64,000 bases of DNA. Source: Limnoglobus roseus. Its GTDB lineage: Bacteria > Planctomycetota > Planctomycetia > Gemmatales > Gemmataceae. Shown here in pieces: positions 42,178 through 51,141 of this stretch. The notes under the pieces are model-generated. The model was not told where the DNA came from and searched no databases. It saw only the letters and a program-made list of their open reading frames with translations. A program made the translations under genes and the position numbers. How positions within the stretch are numbered: the stretch's first letter is position 1; every line of letters begins with the position of its first letter. The stretch covers positions 2,170,001-2,234,000 of the forward strand of contig NZ_CP042425.1 of NCBI RefSeq assembly GCF_008254045.1. The letters run 5' to 3'.

Positions 42178-44111
42178 CACTTGGCCCTCTCGTTGCTTGC
42201 TCGGCCGTTTCGGTACCGGAAGGGTTCGGACTTCACGACGGCCGCGGCCAGCGCGGAGAAGCGGTTCCCGTCCCGGGCGACCGCGGCGGCGATCTCGTCC
42301 ACCGCGCAGCGGTCGTAAGATTCCAGCCCGCGGCCGAGGGCGTAGGTGAGCAGCTTCTCGGCCAGGCAGCGGCGGAACTCGGCCTCCTTCGCCTTCAGCA
42401 CGTCGCGCAGTCCGCTCGCGCCACGAAACTTCTTGCCGTTGGGGAGTTCGCCGCCCGCGTCGATGTCGGCCTTGCCGTCCTTGGTCCGCCACGCGCCGAC
42501 GGCGTCGTAATTCTCCAGCGCGAGGCCGAGCGGGTCGATGCGGTTGTGGCACGTCGCGCAGTTCGCGTCGGCCCGGTGCTTCGCCAGCACCTCGCGGACC
42601 GGGCCCGTCAGTTCCTTGCCGTCGCGTTCCAGTTCCGGCACGTCCGGCGGCGGCGGGGGCGGGGGCGTGTTCAGGATGTTCTCAAGTATCCACTTCCCGC
42701 GCTTCACCGGCGAGGTGCGGGTCGGGGTCGAGGTGAGCGTCAGGATGCTGGCGTGCGTGAGCAACCCGCCGCGCTGGTCGGCCGGGAGTTTCACGCGGCG
42801 GAACTCCGACCCGGTGACGCCCGACAGGCCGTAGTGTTTCGCCAGCACGTCGTTCACGAACGTGTAGTCGGCGTCGATGAAGTCGATGACGCTGCGGTCC
42901 TCGCTCACGACGTGGGCGAAGAAGCGTTCCGTCTCCTCGACCATCGCCTTTTGAAGCGGCTCGGTGAAGTCCGGGAACCGCTTCGGGTCCGGCCGCACCT
43001 GCTTGACCGCGCGGAGTTCCAGCCACTGACCGGCGAAGTTGTCCGTCAGGGCGCGGGCTTTCGCGTCCTTCAGCATCCGGCGGACCTGGGATTCCAGTAC
43101 GTCATTCTCCCGCAACTTCTTCTCCCGCGCGAGTTGGAACAAGTCGTCGTCCGGCATGCTCGCCCAGAGGAAGTACGACAACCGGCTGGCCAGCTCGAAG
43201 TCGTTGAGTTGCGTGCCGCCGGCACGGGGGGCGCGGTCGAGTTCGACGCGGAAGAGGAAGCGGGGAGAGACGAGGACCGCCCGCATCGCGAGGAACGCGG
43301 CCCGGTCGCCGGACTCGCCGTCCTGGACGAGCGACAGGCGGACGAACTTCATCAGCCGGTCGATCTCGTCGGCCGCCACCGGCCGGCGGTACGCGCGGGG
43401 GGCGAACGCTTCGAGGATGATCTTGGCCCGCTCCTGCTTGTTGTAAAACGTCTCCTTGATCTTGTCGGCCGGGGCCAGCAGCTTGCCGCGGGCGGCCTTA
43501 TCTCGCGTCGCCGCGTCCACCGCCTTCTCGGCCGCGGTCAGGTACTTCTCCAACAACAGCGGCGAGACCGTCAGCACGTCGCCGTTGTTGTCGAAGCCGT
43601 ACCCGGAGTCGTCGGCCGGGAAGTCGTCGGCCGCCTGGAAGTCCTTCAGGTGGAGCAGGTCGCGAACGGTGTTGGTGTACTCGACGCGGTTGAGCCGGCG
43701 GATGGTGACGCGGCCGGGGTTGCGCGCCCCGGAGCAGTCGATGCGGGCGAGTACGCCGTCGAGCGCGGCGGCGAACGCATCGGTTTCGCCGGCCGTCGGC
43801 CGCGGGCGGTCCTTCGGGGGCATCTCACCGTCGCGGATGGTCCGCAGCACGCCGTCCCACAGTTTGCGATCTTTGCGGAGGGCCTCTTCGTCTTTGACTG
43901 CGTCGAGTGTGACATCGCCACGCGCCTTGCCGTTCCCGTGACAGGAGAAACAGTGCTTGGCGAGGAACGGCCGGACGTCGCCCATGAAGCTCGGCCCGCT
44001 CGCGGCCGGAATGGCTGGGGGCGGGTCCGCGACGCCCTCGGGCGCGAACCGCGCGAGGCCGACGAGGGCCGCGAGCAGGAGTGTCGTGGGCAACAACCGA
44101 CCTGTCGCCAT
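42177..44111 (-). CDS. DUF1592-family protein with PSCyt1-type cytochrome motif
   Basis: The 644-residue product has a signal peptide (LLPTTLLLAALVGLARFAPEG), then a single c-type haem motif CFSCHG (about residue 55), the PSCyt1-like planctomycete cytochrome domain. DUF1587/DUF1592/DUF1588/DUF1585 segments follow in order (RVTIRRLNRVEYTNTVRDL; YFLWASMPDDDLFQLA; GLLTHASILTLTSTPTRTSPV; CATCHNRIDPLGLALENYD). A second CxxCH (CATCH) in the DUF1588 region suggests another haem. It is an exported probable redox partner of DUF1552. I start at the signal peptide, 36 bp inside the longest frame. Confidence 0.9.
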   Translation of the reverse strand: MATGRLLPTTLLLAALVGLARFAPEGVADPPPAIPAASGPSFMGDVRPFLAKHCFSCHGNGKARGDVTLDAVKDEEALRKDRKLWDGVLRTIRDGEMPPKDRPRPTAGETDAFAAALDGVLARIDCSGARNPGRVTIRRLNRVEYTNTVRDLLHLKDFQAADDFPADDSGYGFDNNGDVLTVSPLLLEKYLTAAEKAVDAATRDKAARGKLLAPADKIKETFYNKQERAKIILEAFAPRAYRRPVAADEIDRLMKFVRLSLVQDGESGDRAAFLAMRAVLVSPRFLFRVELDRAPRAGGTQLNDFELASRLSYFLWASMPDDDLFQLAREKKLRENDVLESQVRRMLKDAKARALTDNFAGQWLELRAVKQVRPDPKRFPDFTEPLQKAMVEETERFFAHVVSEDRSVIDFIDADYTFVNDVLAKHYGLSGVTGSEFRRVKLPADQRGGLLTHASILTLTSTPTRTSPVKRGKWILENILNTPPPPPPPDVPELERDGKELTGPVREVLAKHRADANCATCHNRIDPLGLALENYDAVGAWRTKDGKADIDAGGELPNGKKFRGASGLRDVLKAKEAEFRRCLAEKLLTYALGRGLESYDRCAVDEIAAAVARDGNRFSALAAAVVKSEPFRYRNGRASNERAK

Positions 44112-44265
44112 CAGCGAACTCCCAGTGAACGGACGAGACCTTTGCACAGTATCCCGGCCCGAGCCGAAATTGTGCCAGATTTTTCTGGCACCTTTCCCCC
44201 CTTTCGCCGGATAAAGACACTCGATCCCGATTCACCCGGCCTCTCCCCCGCGTGACGAGACCGTC

Positions 44266-44784
44266 TTGGAACCCGACCGCACGGAATCCCTGGTCCGGCT
44301 GCTCACCCAATATCAGGGCGAGTTGTTCCGGTACGTCTTCACCCTATTGCCCAACGAGGCGGACGCGCGCGACGTGCTTCAGGAAACGAACGTCGCACTG
44401 TACCGGAAGTTTGGCACCTACGACCCGGACCGACCGTTCCTCACCTGGGCGTACACGTTCGCGTACCTGGAAGTGCTCAAGCAGCGGGACCGGAACCGCC
44501 GCGGCGTGGCCCCGTTCAGCCGCGAGCTGGTCGAACGATTGGCCCGCGAGCGCGAGGAGCACGAGCCGATCCTGGCCTTGCGGCTTCAGGCGCTCGACCA
44601 GTGCCTGGAGACGCTGCCGCCGGACGACCGCGAACTGATCCGCAGGCGGTATCAGGAAAAGACGCGGACCGGCGAGTTGGCGCAAGAAGTCGGGGACAGC
44701 CGGCGGACGCTGTTCCGCAACCTCGACCGCATCCGCCGGGTGCTGCACGACTGCATCACGCGGCGGGTCGCCGCCGGCGTGTGA
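44266..44784 (+). CDS. ECF-type RNA polymerase sigma factor
   Basis: The 172-residue product has region 2 ([54 protein letters not shown], with the region 2.3 WAY motif) and region 4 ([44 protein letters not shown]). The start is a TTG at 44266 without a strong site. It diverges from the DUF1592/DUF1552/FecR run, whose FecR member would be the expected partner. It is followed 10 bp later by rhamnose mutarotase, so rhamnose genes may share its transcript. Confidence 0.88.
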   Translation: MEPDRTESLVRLLTQYQGELFRYVFTLLPNEADARDVLQETNVALYRKFGTYDPDRPFLTWAYTFAYLEVLKQRDRNRRGVAPFSRELVERLAREREEHEPILALRLQALDQCLETLPPDDRELIRRRYQEKTRTGELAQEVGDSRRTLFRNLDRIRRVLHDCITRRVAAGV

Positions 44785-44794
44785 GGGGCCAGCG

Positions 44795-45109
44795 ATGATC
44801 CGCAAGGCATTTCGAATGTCGGTCCACGCCGGGATGCACACGGAGTACGAGCGGCGGCATAACCCGATCTGGCAGGAACTCGCCGACGCGCTGACGGCGC
44901 ACGGCGTCCGCAACTACTCGATCTTCCTCGACCCGGCCGACGGCTCACTGTTCGGGTACGCCGAAATCGAGGACGAGACTCGGTGGGCCGCGATCGCGCA
45001 AACCGATGTGTGCAAGCGGTGGTGGAAGCACATGCGGGAAGTCATGCCCGCCCGGCCCGATGACAGCCCCATGAGTGTGAACCTGCGCGAAGTCTTCCAC
45101 CTCGACTGA
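44795..45109 (+). CDS. rhaM: L-rhamnose mutarotase
   Basis: The 104-residue product interconverts the anomers of L-rhamnose. Family landmarks are [43 protein letters not shown] and [17 protein letters not shown], with the catalytic His/Tyr region intact. It begins 10 bp after the ECF sigma gene with GAGGGG before the ATG. Its presence marks the start of the rhamnose locus that continues to 58354. Confidence 0.93.
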   Translation: MIRKAFRMSVHAGMHTEYERRHNPIWQELADALTAHGVRNYSIFLDPADGSLFGYAEIEDETRWAAIAQTDVCKRWWKHMREVMPARPDDSPMSVNLREVFHLD

Positions 45110-45169
45110 AGCCCGAAGAGGAGATGGCATGTTCCGCGTCGCCACGTTCCGTGTGAAGGGAGTCGAACC

Positions 45170-46345
45170 GTGACCCCGTTTCCCAGCCGTCGCGCTCTTC
45201 TGACCGCGGGCGCAGCTCTTGTGACAAGGCCGCTCGCAGTTTGGGCCGCGCAGGAGAAACCGCCGCCGGCCCCGTTCACCTCGCCGGCGGACGTGTACTC
45301 CGGCATCAGCGGGCCGGGCGAGGCGGTCGTCGGGGACGGCTCCGGCGGCTACCGCAGCGGCTACGAGGGGCTGATGTACAAGGGCGGGAAGCCGGCCAAG
45401 AAGGGCTGGTTCACGGCCGAGTGGGGCAACCGCGCGACCGGCTACGCGGTCAAGGACGGCCTCCTCCCGCCGATCCGCCCGCTCTGGGACTTGCACCTCC
45501 GCGACACGGTGATCACCGTCGGCGGCGACGGCCGGTACTACATGACCGGCTCGTCCGGCGACAATATCTGGGACCGCAACGACGGCATCGAACTGTGGCG
45601 GTCGGACGACTTGAAGGCGTGGGACTACCTCGGCTTGGTCTGGAGTTTCGACAAGGACGGCACCTGGCAGAAGGCGTGGGGCAAGCGGCGGAACACGACG
45701 ATGCGGGCCGTCTGGGCACCGGAACTCTGCTACGTCAAGAAGAACTACTACCTCACCTTCAGCCTCGCGAGCGGGGCCGGAACCGGGCTGCTCAAGAGCA
45801 CGACCGGGAAGCCGGAAGGCCCCTACGTCACCGCCAACAGGCCGGACGCTCGGCTCACCGGCGGGATCGACGCCACGCTGTTCGAGGACGGCGACAAGGT
45901 GTACTTCACCTGGGGCCGCGGCGGCAGCATCGCGCTCATGAAAGACGACATGAGCGGCTTCGACGGCGAGCCGAAGAAGGTGAAATTCGAGAAGCCGGCC
46001 GACGGCAGTTGGACCCGCGACGAGGTCGCGCAGGAAGGCGCCTCGCTGTTCAAGCGCGACGGCAAGTATTACCTCGGCGGGGCTGCGTTCTACAAGGGCC
46101 GGTACAGCAGCGTGGTCGCTATCGCGGACCACGTCTACGGGCCGTACAAGCAGTGGCACGAGGCCGTCCCGTGCGGCGGCGGCACCAACTACTTCAGGGA
46201 CAAGAGCGGCGGCTGGTGGTGCTGCTACTTCGGCAACGACGACCAGTCGCCGTGGCGCGAGAAGCCGGGGGCTGTCCGGGTCGAGTTCGCGGCCGACGGC
46301 AAGATCGTCGTGGCGAAGAACCAACCCTTCGCGCCGCCCAAATGA
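45170..46345 (+). CDS. GH43-like secreted glycosidase/beta-propeller protein
   Basis: The 391-residue product has a twin-arginine-like leader (SRRALLTAGAALVT) and then repeated blades of a five-bladed propeller: LHLRDTVITVGGDGRYYMTG, IELWRSDDLKAWDYLG, MRAVWAPELCYVKKNYYLT, GGIDATLFEDGDKVYFTWG. This matches the glycoside hydrolase 43 fold; acidic residues in RDTV, APEL and GASLF positions suggest, but do not prove, an active site. Beside rhamnose genes it could release rhamnose-containing units, an inference from context. It starts 60 bp after rhaM. Confidence 0.75.
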   Translation: MTPFPSRRALLTAGAALVTRPLAVWAAQEKPPPAPFTSPADVYSGISGPGEAVVGDGSGGYRSGYEGLMYKGGKPAKKGWFTAEWGNRATGYAVKDGLLPPIRPLWDLHLRDTVITVGGDGRYYMTGSSGDNIWDRNDGIELWRSDDLKAWDYLGLVWSFDKDGTWQKAWGKRRNTTMRAVWAPELCYVKKNYYLTFSLASGAGTGLLKSTTGKPEGPYVTANRPDARLTGGIDATLFEDGDKVYFTWGRGGSIALMKDDMSGFDGEPKKVKFEKPADGSWTRDEVAQEGASLFKRDGKYYLGGAAFYKGRYSSVVAIADHVYGPYKQWHEAVPCGGGTNYFRDKSGGWWCCYFGNDDQSPWREKPGAVRVEFAADGKIVVAKNQPFAPPK

Positions 46346-46390
46346 GCACGCCCGAGTGCGACACCGAACTTCGAACACGAGGTCCCTCGG

Positions 46391-47257
46391 TCACGGCCGG
46401 TTGGCCGTGCGGTAGTCTCGCGGGGTGGTGCCCATCAACTGACGGAACTGCCGCGCGAAGTAGTTGCTGTCCTGGAATCCGACCGCGAATGCGATGTCGG
46501 TAATTGCGTCACCGGTCGTCCGCAGTAAGTCCGCCGCCCGCCTCACCCGAATCTGAATCAGATATGCGATCGGCGACTGGCCGGTCGCCGCCTGGAACGT
46601 CCGCAGGAACGTCCGCCGGGACATGTGCGCCATGTCGGCCAGATCGTCCAGTTCCACCCCGTCGGCGTAGTGCGTCTCCAGGTGGGTGATCGTCCGCGCC
46701 ATCCGCAACAGGGCCTGCGTGTCGGGGTTCCGCGACCGGCCGTACGCCCGCGACAACAGGCCGACCAGTTGCATGTACAGCGCGGTGGCCATGAACCCGA
46801 ACCCCGGTGCCCGAGCTTTCAACTCGGCGTCGAGTTGGTCGATCAGGCCGAGGACGTGCCCGATCTCGGCCGGGGGGAGGTGGAGCCGGCTGTTGAAGTT
46901 GTGCCGCCGCCGCCACTGGGGCTCCAACGTGAACAGGGCGTGGTAGACGGGCAACAGAAGGAGGTCGCCCGAATCCCAGTACAACCGGTCGGGCAAGTAC
47001 AGGACGTTGATTAAGTTGAGGTCGTCCAACTCGCAATACTCGTGGGCCTCGTCCCCCTTCACCACGAACACGTCGCCGGCCGACAGGGGCCACGCCTCGT
47101 CCTCGATCTTGTGCATCCCCCGCCCGCCGGTGACGACCACCAGTTCCGAGAAGTCGTGGACGTGCAGGTCGAACGGCGTCTGGGGTTCCCGCCGCTCGAC
47201 CGCGAGCGGGAACCCGTCCTTGTGGAACCAGTCTTTGGCGTGAAGTGTCTGCGGCAC
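46391..47257 (-). CDS. AraC-family transcriptional regulator
   Basis: The 288-residue product has an N-terminal cupin sensor domain (PFDLHVHDFSELVVVTGG, then AGDVFVVKGDEAHEY) and a C-terminal double helix-turn-helix (DDLADMAHMSRRTFLRTFQ; AITDIAFAVGFQDSNYFARQF), the RhaR/RhaS arrangement. It lies within the rhamnose locus, convergent with the GH43-like gene and pointing away from the DUF1559 pair, so it is the likely rhamnose sensor. No operator can be assigned by eye. Confidence 0.88.
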   Translation of the reverse strand: MPQTLHAKDWFHKDGFPLAVERREPQTPFDLHVHDFSELVVVTGGRGMHKIEDEAWPLSAGDVFVVKGDEAHEYCELDDLNLINVLYLPDRLYWDSGDLLLLPVYHALFTLEPQWRRRHNFNSRLHLPPAEIGHVLGLIDQLDAELKARAPGFGFMATALYMQLVGLLSRAYGRSRNPDTQALLRMARTITHLETHYADGVELDDLADMAHMSRRTFLRTFQAATGQSPIAYLIQIRVRRAADLLRTTGDAITDIAFAVGFQDSNYFARQFRQLMGTTPRDYRTANRP

Positions 47258-47418
47258 GGCCAGCCCGTGGAAAAGCGGGAAAAGTGAGTTGGCACTTTTG
47301 TCCTACTATTTGGCGATGAAGTCAAGGTAAAAGGGTCGTGCCCGCGTCATCATTATCCTCAGTCGGTTCCGTTCGCTCATCGTCGCGACCCTCTTCTCTC
47401 TTCATCGGAGTCGTGTCC

Positions 47419-48372
47419 ATGCGTTCCCTCTCATCCCGATCCCGCCGAGGCGGGTTCACGCTCATCGAGTTGTTGGTGGTGATTGCGATCATCGCCATCC
47501 TCATCGGCCTGCTGCTGCCGGCCGTGCAAAAAGTGCGGGAGGCCGCCGCCCGCATCAAGTGCGCGAACAACCTGAAGCAACTCTCCCTGGGCATGCACGC
47601 CCACCACGACACCGTCGGCGTCCTGCCGTGGGGACGGGCCGGCAACCTCGACACCATCAGTTGGGCCGTGCTGATTCTGCCGTACGTCGAACAGCAGAAC
47701 CTGTGGACGCGGTTCACCGACCCGGTCATCAACGGCACGTCGTACCCGCTGTACACCCGCGGGGTGAACCCGAAGGCGACGGTGCACACGATCATCCGCG
47801 GCCAGTTCCGGGACACCGGGGCGATGAAAATCCCCGTGTCCGTTTTCAACTGCCCGTCGCGGGTGCCGGGGCGGGTGTCCGTGACCGGGTCGGACACGGC
47901 CGGGTCCACCTCGACCACGGAGGGCATTTGCGGGGACTACGCCGTGAATTTCGGGAGCGGGACATCGACCGCCGACGGCAACAACGGGTCGTTCAGTTGG
48001 AACGTCGATCCCGGCGTCGGGCTGACCTTCGCCGCCATCACGGACGGGACGAGCAACACCATGCTCCTCGGCGAGAAGCACGTCCTCCGCGACGGGTTGA
48101 CGCAGTGGGGGGCCGGGGCGAACAACCAAGACGGGCCGATCTACACGTCCAAACCGTGGGACGTCGGCGGGCGGAAGGCCGGGACCGGGTTCCCCCTCGC
48201 CCTCGACGCCACCAGCCCCTACGCCGGTCAGTTCGGCAGTTGGCACACGGGCGTCGTTCAGTTCGCGTTCGCCGACGGCGGCGTGCGCACGCTCCGCGTG
48301 TCCACCCCTGGCAGCACGCTCGCCCTGCTGACCGGCCGCAACGACGGCCAAGTCATCCCGAACGTCGATTAA
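47419..48372 (+). CDS. DUF1559-family prepilin-like protein
   Basis: The 317-residue product shows [18 protein letters not shown], then [20 protein letters not shown], and ends with the box [17 protein letters not shown] 30-bp stretch coding for [10 protein letters not shown] is identical to the paralogue at 8696, although the rest has diverged. The ATG at 47419 lies just upstream of the basic leader RSRRGG. It splits the rhamnose locus between the AraC regulator and the aldolase. Function unknown, as for the family. Confidence 0.9.
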   Translation: MRSLSSRSRRGGFTLIELLVVIAIIAILIGLLLPAVQKVREAAARIKCANNLKQLSLGMHAHHDTVGVLPWGRAGNLDTISWAVLILPYVEQQNLWTRFTDPVINGTSYPLYTRGVNPKATVHTIIRGQFRDTGAMKIPVSVFNCPSRVPGRVSVTGSDTAGSTSTTEGICGDYAVNFGSGTSTADGNNGSFSWNVDPGVGLTFAAITDGTSNTMLLGEKHVLRDGLTQWGAGANNQDGPIYTSKPWDVGGRKAGTGFPLALDATSPYAGQFGSWHTGVVQFAFADGGVRTLRVSTPGSTLALLTGRNDGQVIPNVD

Positions 48373-48389
48373 CCCCGGAGGTCCGAGCG

Positions 48390-48803
48390 ATGCGACGGCT
48401 TAGACTTTTGGGAACACCGCTCCTACTCGCCGCCCTCGTCGGGTGCGGCGGCGGCAAACACCCCGTCAGTGGCGTCGTCACCCTCGAAGACGGCAGCCCC
48501 CTGACCAAAGGGCTGGTCGTGTTCGAGCGGTCCGACGGCGGCCCGCCGATCGCCGCCCGCGGCACGATCGGTCCCGACGGCCGCTACGAATTGAGTACCG
48601 ACCGCGCGGGCGACGGCGTGCCGGCCGGTAAGTACAAGGTGCTCATCAACTCCCTCGACCTGTCCGAAGTTCCCGACGAGCAGAAGAACCTCCCGTTCGA
48701 CTCCAAGTACGGCAAGTTCGAGACGTCGGGCCTCCAGTGCGACGTCACGTCTGGGGGGACGACCTTCCCCATCAAGCTCGACCGCCCGAAGCGGAAGAGG
48801 TGA
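48390..48803 (+). CDS. Small lipoprotein paired with DUF1559
   Basis: The 137-residue product has a lipobox, LLLAALVGCGGG, and a mature domain starting PVSGVVTLEDGSPLTKGLVVF, the same carboxypeptidase-regulatory-like pattern as the lipoprotein at 9753. The start follows CCGGAGG 18 bp past the DUF1559 stop. A 13-bp hairpin follows, so the pair is a two-gene unit inserted in the rhamnose locus. Confidence 0.85.
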   Translation: MRRLRLLGTPLLLAALVGCGGGKHPVSGVVTLEDGSPLTKGLVVFERSDGGPPIAARGTIGPDGRYELSTDRAGDGVPAGKYKVLINSLDLSEVPDEQKNLPFDSKYGKFETSGLQCDVTSGGTTFPIKLDRPKRKR

Positions 48804-48808
48804 CTCCC

Positions 48809-48840
48809 GCGGCGGCCCGCGACCACCCGCGGGCCGCCGC
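48809..48840 (+). terminator. Hairpin after the DUF1559/lipoprotein pair
   Basis: Perfect 13-bp arms gcggcggcccgcg / cgcgggccgccgc surround a 6-nt loop, 5 bp after the lipoprotein stop. There is only a short T-containing stretch after it (tcgttcg), so termination is probable but not classic. Confidence 0.6.
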
Positions 48841-48914
48841 TCGTTCGCGCTAACTGTCCGGCGGCGGGCGAGGCTCATACAGTTGACCCGTACCGTCCGC
48901 ACCGCAGACCCCCT

Positions 48915-51134
48915 ATGAACCAACCGGACCCGTTCCGCCACGTCCACGACCTGTGGAACGACTCAGCGGCCGCCCGCCTCGACGCGGTCGGCCGGCTCGT
49001 CTACCGATCCAATCTGCTCGGCTCCGACCCGCGGGTCACCAACACCGGCGGCGGGAACACGTCGTCGAAGGTCGCAGAGACCGACCCACTGACCGGCGAA
49101 CCGATCGACGTGCTGTGGGTGAAGGGGTCCGGCGGCGACCTGCGAACCGCGACCCGCGGCAACTTCGCGTCGCTCGAACAGACGAAGTTACTCGGGCTTC
49201 GGAAGACTTACGCGGCCCGGCCCGACCGCGGGCCGAAGTCGGTCGCCGAAGACGACATGGTCGGCCTCTTCGCCCACTGCGCGTTCAATCTCAACCCCCG
49301 CGCCGCGTCGATCGACACCCCGCTGCACGGGTTCATCCCGCGTCGGTGCGTGGATCACACCCACCCGAACGCGGTCATCGCGCTGGCCGCGAGCGCCGAC
49401 GCCGAGCGGCTGACCCGCGAGGTCTACGGCGACGAAGTGATCTACACCCCGTGGCTGCGGCCGGGGTTTGAACTCGGCCTGCGGATGCAACAACTCGTCG
49501 TGGACCACCCGCACGCGAAGGGCATCCTGATGGGGCAACACGGCCTCATCAACTGGGCCGACGATGACCGCACCTGCTACTCAACCACGCTCGGCCTGAT
49601 CGAACGCGCCGCCCGATTCATCGAGGCGAAGTACGCTGCGAACGGCGGCGACGCGACTGCGTTCGGTGGGCCGCTCCACCGCACGCTCCCGGAAGTCGCC
49701 CGGTGCGCGGTGTTCGCGAAACTCCTCCCGTGGCTGCGCGGCCAGGTGAGTCGCCGGCGGCGACAGGTCGCCACGATCCAGCACGCCGCCGCGATCCTGC
49801 GGTTCGTGAACGCGACGGACGCCGCCCGACTCGCGGACCTCGGCACCAGTTGCCCCGACCACTTCCTGCGGACGAAGATCAAGCCCCTCTACGTTCCCCT
49901 CGATCCGGGCGAACTCGCGGGCGATCCCGAATCGCTCGTGCGGGTGCTCAAGGCGAAACTCGCGACCGGGCTGGAACAGTACCGGGCCGATTACGCGGCC
50001 TACTACGCGGCGTGCCAGCGGGCGGATTCGCCGCCCGTGCGGGACGCCAACCCGACCGTCATCCTCATTCCCGGCGTGGGGATGATCGCGTGGGGGAAGG
50101 ACAAGAGCGAGTCGCGCGTGACCGCCGAGTTCTACAACTGCGCCGTCGAGGTGATGCGCGGGGCCGACGCCGTGAGCCGGTACGTCGCCCTTCCCCGGCA
50201 AGAAGCGTTCGACATCGAATACTGGCAACTCGAAGAGGCCAAACTGCGGCGGATGCCGCCCGAAAAGGAACTGGCGGGTCGCGTCGCGGTCGTGATCGGG
50301 GCCGGCAGCGGGATCGGTCGCGAGGTCGCGCACCGCCTCGCGAAGGACGGCGCGCACGTCGCGTGTGCGGACGTGACCGCGGCCGCGGCGCAGGCCACGG
50401 CCGACGAGATCACGACGGCGCACGGGGCCGGCATCGGCGTCGCGGGCACCGGCATCTCCGGCGGCGGGCCGGCGGTCGGCCTCGCGTGCGACGTCACGAG
50501 TCGCGCCAGTATTCGCGCGATGCTCGATCAGGTCGCACTCGCCTACGGCGGCTTCGACGCGGTCGTCGTCACGGCCGGCGTGTTCGTGCCGAGCGACGCC
50601 ACGGGGCACATTCCGGACGACAAGTGGGCGGTCACGTTCGCGGTGAACGTCGCCGGCGGTTATCTCGTGGCGGACGAGGCCGCGACGACGTTCCGCGAGC
50701 AGTGTCTGACCGGCTCGGTCGTCCTCACGACGAGCGCGAACGCGGTGGTTCCCAAGAAGGGCAGCGTGGCCTACGACTGCTCGAAGGCCGCGGCGAACCA
50801 CTTGGTGCGCGAGTTGGCCGTCGAGTTGGCCCCGCTGGTCCGCGTGAACGGCGTCGCCCCGGCGACGGTGGTCGCCGGCAGTGCCATGTTCCCCCGCGAC
50901 CGTGTGATCGGCAGTTTGGCGAAGTACGGGATCGCGTACCGCGACGACGAGCCGACGGACGCGCTCGTCGCCCGGCTCGCGGCGTTCTACGCCGACCGCA
51001 CGCTGACCAAGACCCCGATCACGCCCGCGGACCAGGCCGAAGCGGTCTTCCTGCTGGTCGGCGACCGGCTGTCGAAGACGACCGGCCAGATCATCGCCGT
51101 GGACGGCGGATTGCACGAGGCGTTCCTGAGGTAG
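48915..51134 (+). CDS. Bifunctional rhamnulose-1-phosphate aldolase/short-chain dehydrogenase
   Basis: The 739-residue product joins two enzymes. Residues 1-430 are a class II aldolase (NTGGGNTSSK, HTHPNAVIAL with zinc-binding His, GQHGLINW), expected to split rhamnulose 1-phosphate to dihydroxyacetone phosphate and L-lactaldehyde. Residues about 450-739 are a short-chain dehydrogenase (VAVVIGAGSGIGREVA, and VAYDCSKAAANHL with the YxxxK pair), expected to oxidise the lactaldehyde. The RhaEW-type fusion is known from other bacteria. It is 7 bp before rhaA and so in one operon. Confidence 0.93.
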   Translation: MNQPDPFRHVHDLWNDSAAARLDAVGRLVYRSNLLGSDPRVTNTGGGNTSSKVAETDPLTGEPIDVLWVKGSGGDLRTATRGNFASLEQTKLLGLRKTYAARPDRGPKSVAEDDMVGLFAHCAFNLNPRAASIDTPLHGFIPRRCVDHTHPNAVIALAASADAERLTREVYGDEVIYTPWLRPGFELGLRMQQLVVDHPHAKGILMGQHGLINWADDDRTCYSTTLGLIERAARFIEAKYAANGGDATAFGGPLHRTLPEVARCAVFAKLLPWLRGQVSRRRRQVATIQHAAAILRFVNATDAARLADLGTSCPDHFLRTKIKPLYVPLDPGELAGDPESLVRVLKAKLATGLEQYRADYAAYYAACQRADSPPVRDANPTVILIPGVGMIAWGKDKSESRVTAEFYNCAVEVMRGADAVSRYVALPRQEAFDIEYWQLEEAKLRRMPPEKELAGRVAVVIGAGSGIGREVAHRLAKDGAHVACADVTAAAAQATADEITTAHGAGIGVAGTGISGGGPAVGLACDVTSRASIRAMLDQVALAYGGFDAVVVTAGVFVPSDATGHIPDDKWAVTFAVNVAGGYLVADEAATTFREQCLTGSVVLTTSANAVVPKKGSVAYDCSKAAANHLVRELAVELAPLVRVNGVAPATVVAGSAMFPRDRVIGSLAKYGIAYRDDEPTDALVARLAAFYADRTLTKTPITPADQAEAVFLLVGDRLSKTTGQIIAVDGGLHEAFLR

Positions 51135-51141
51135 TAACCGG

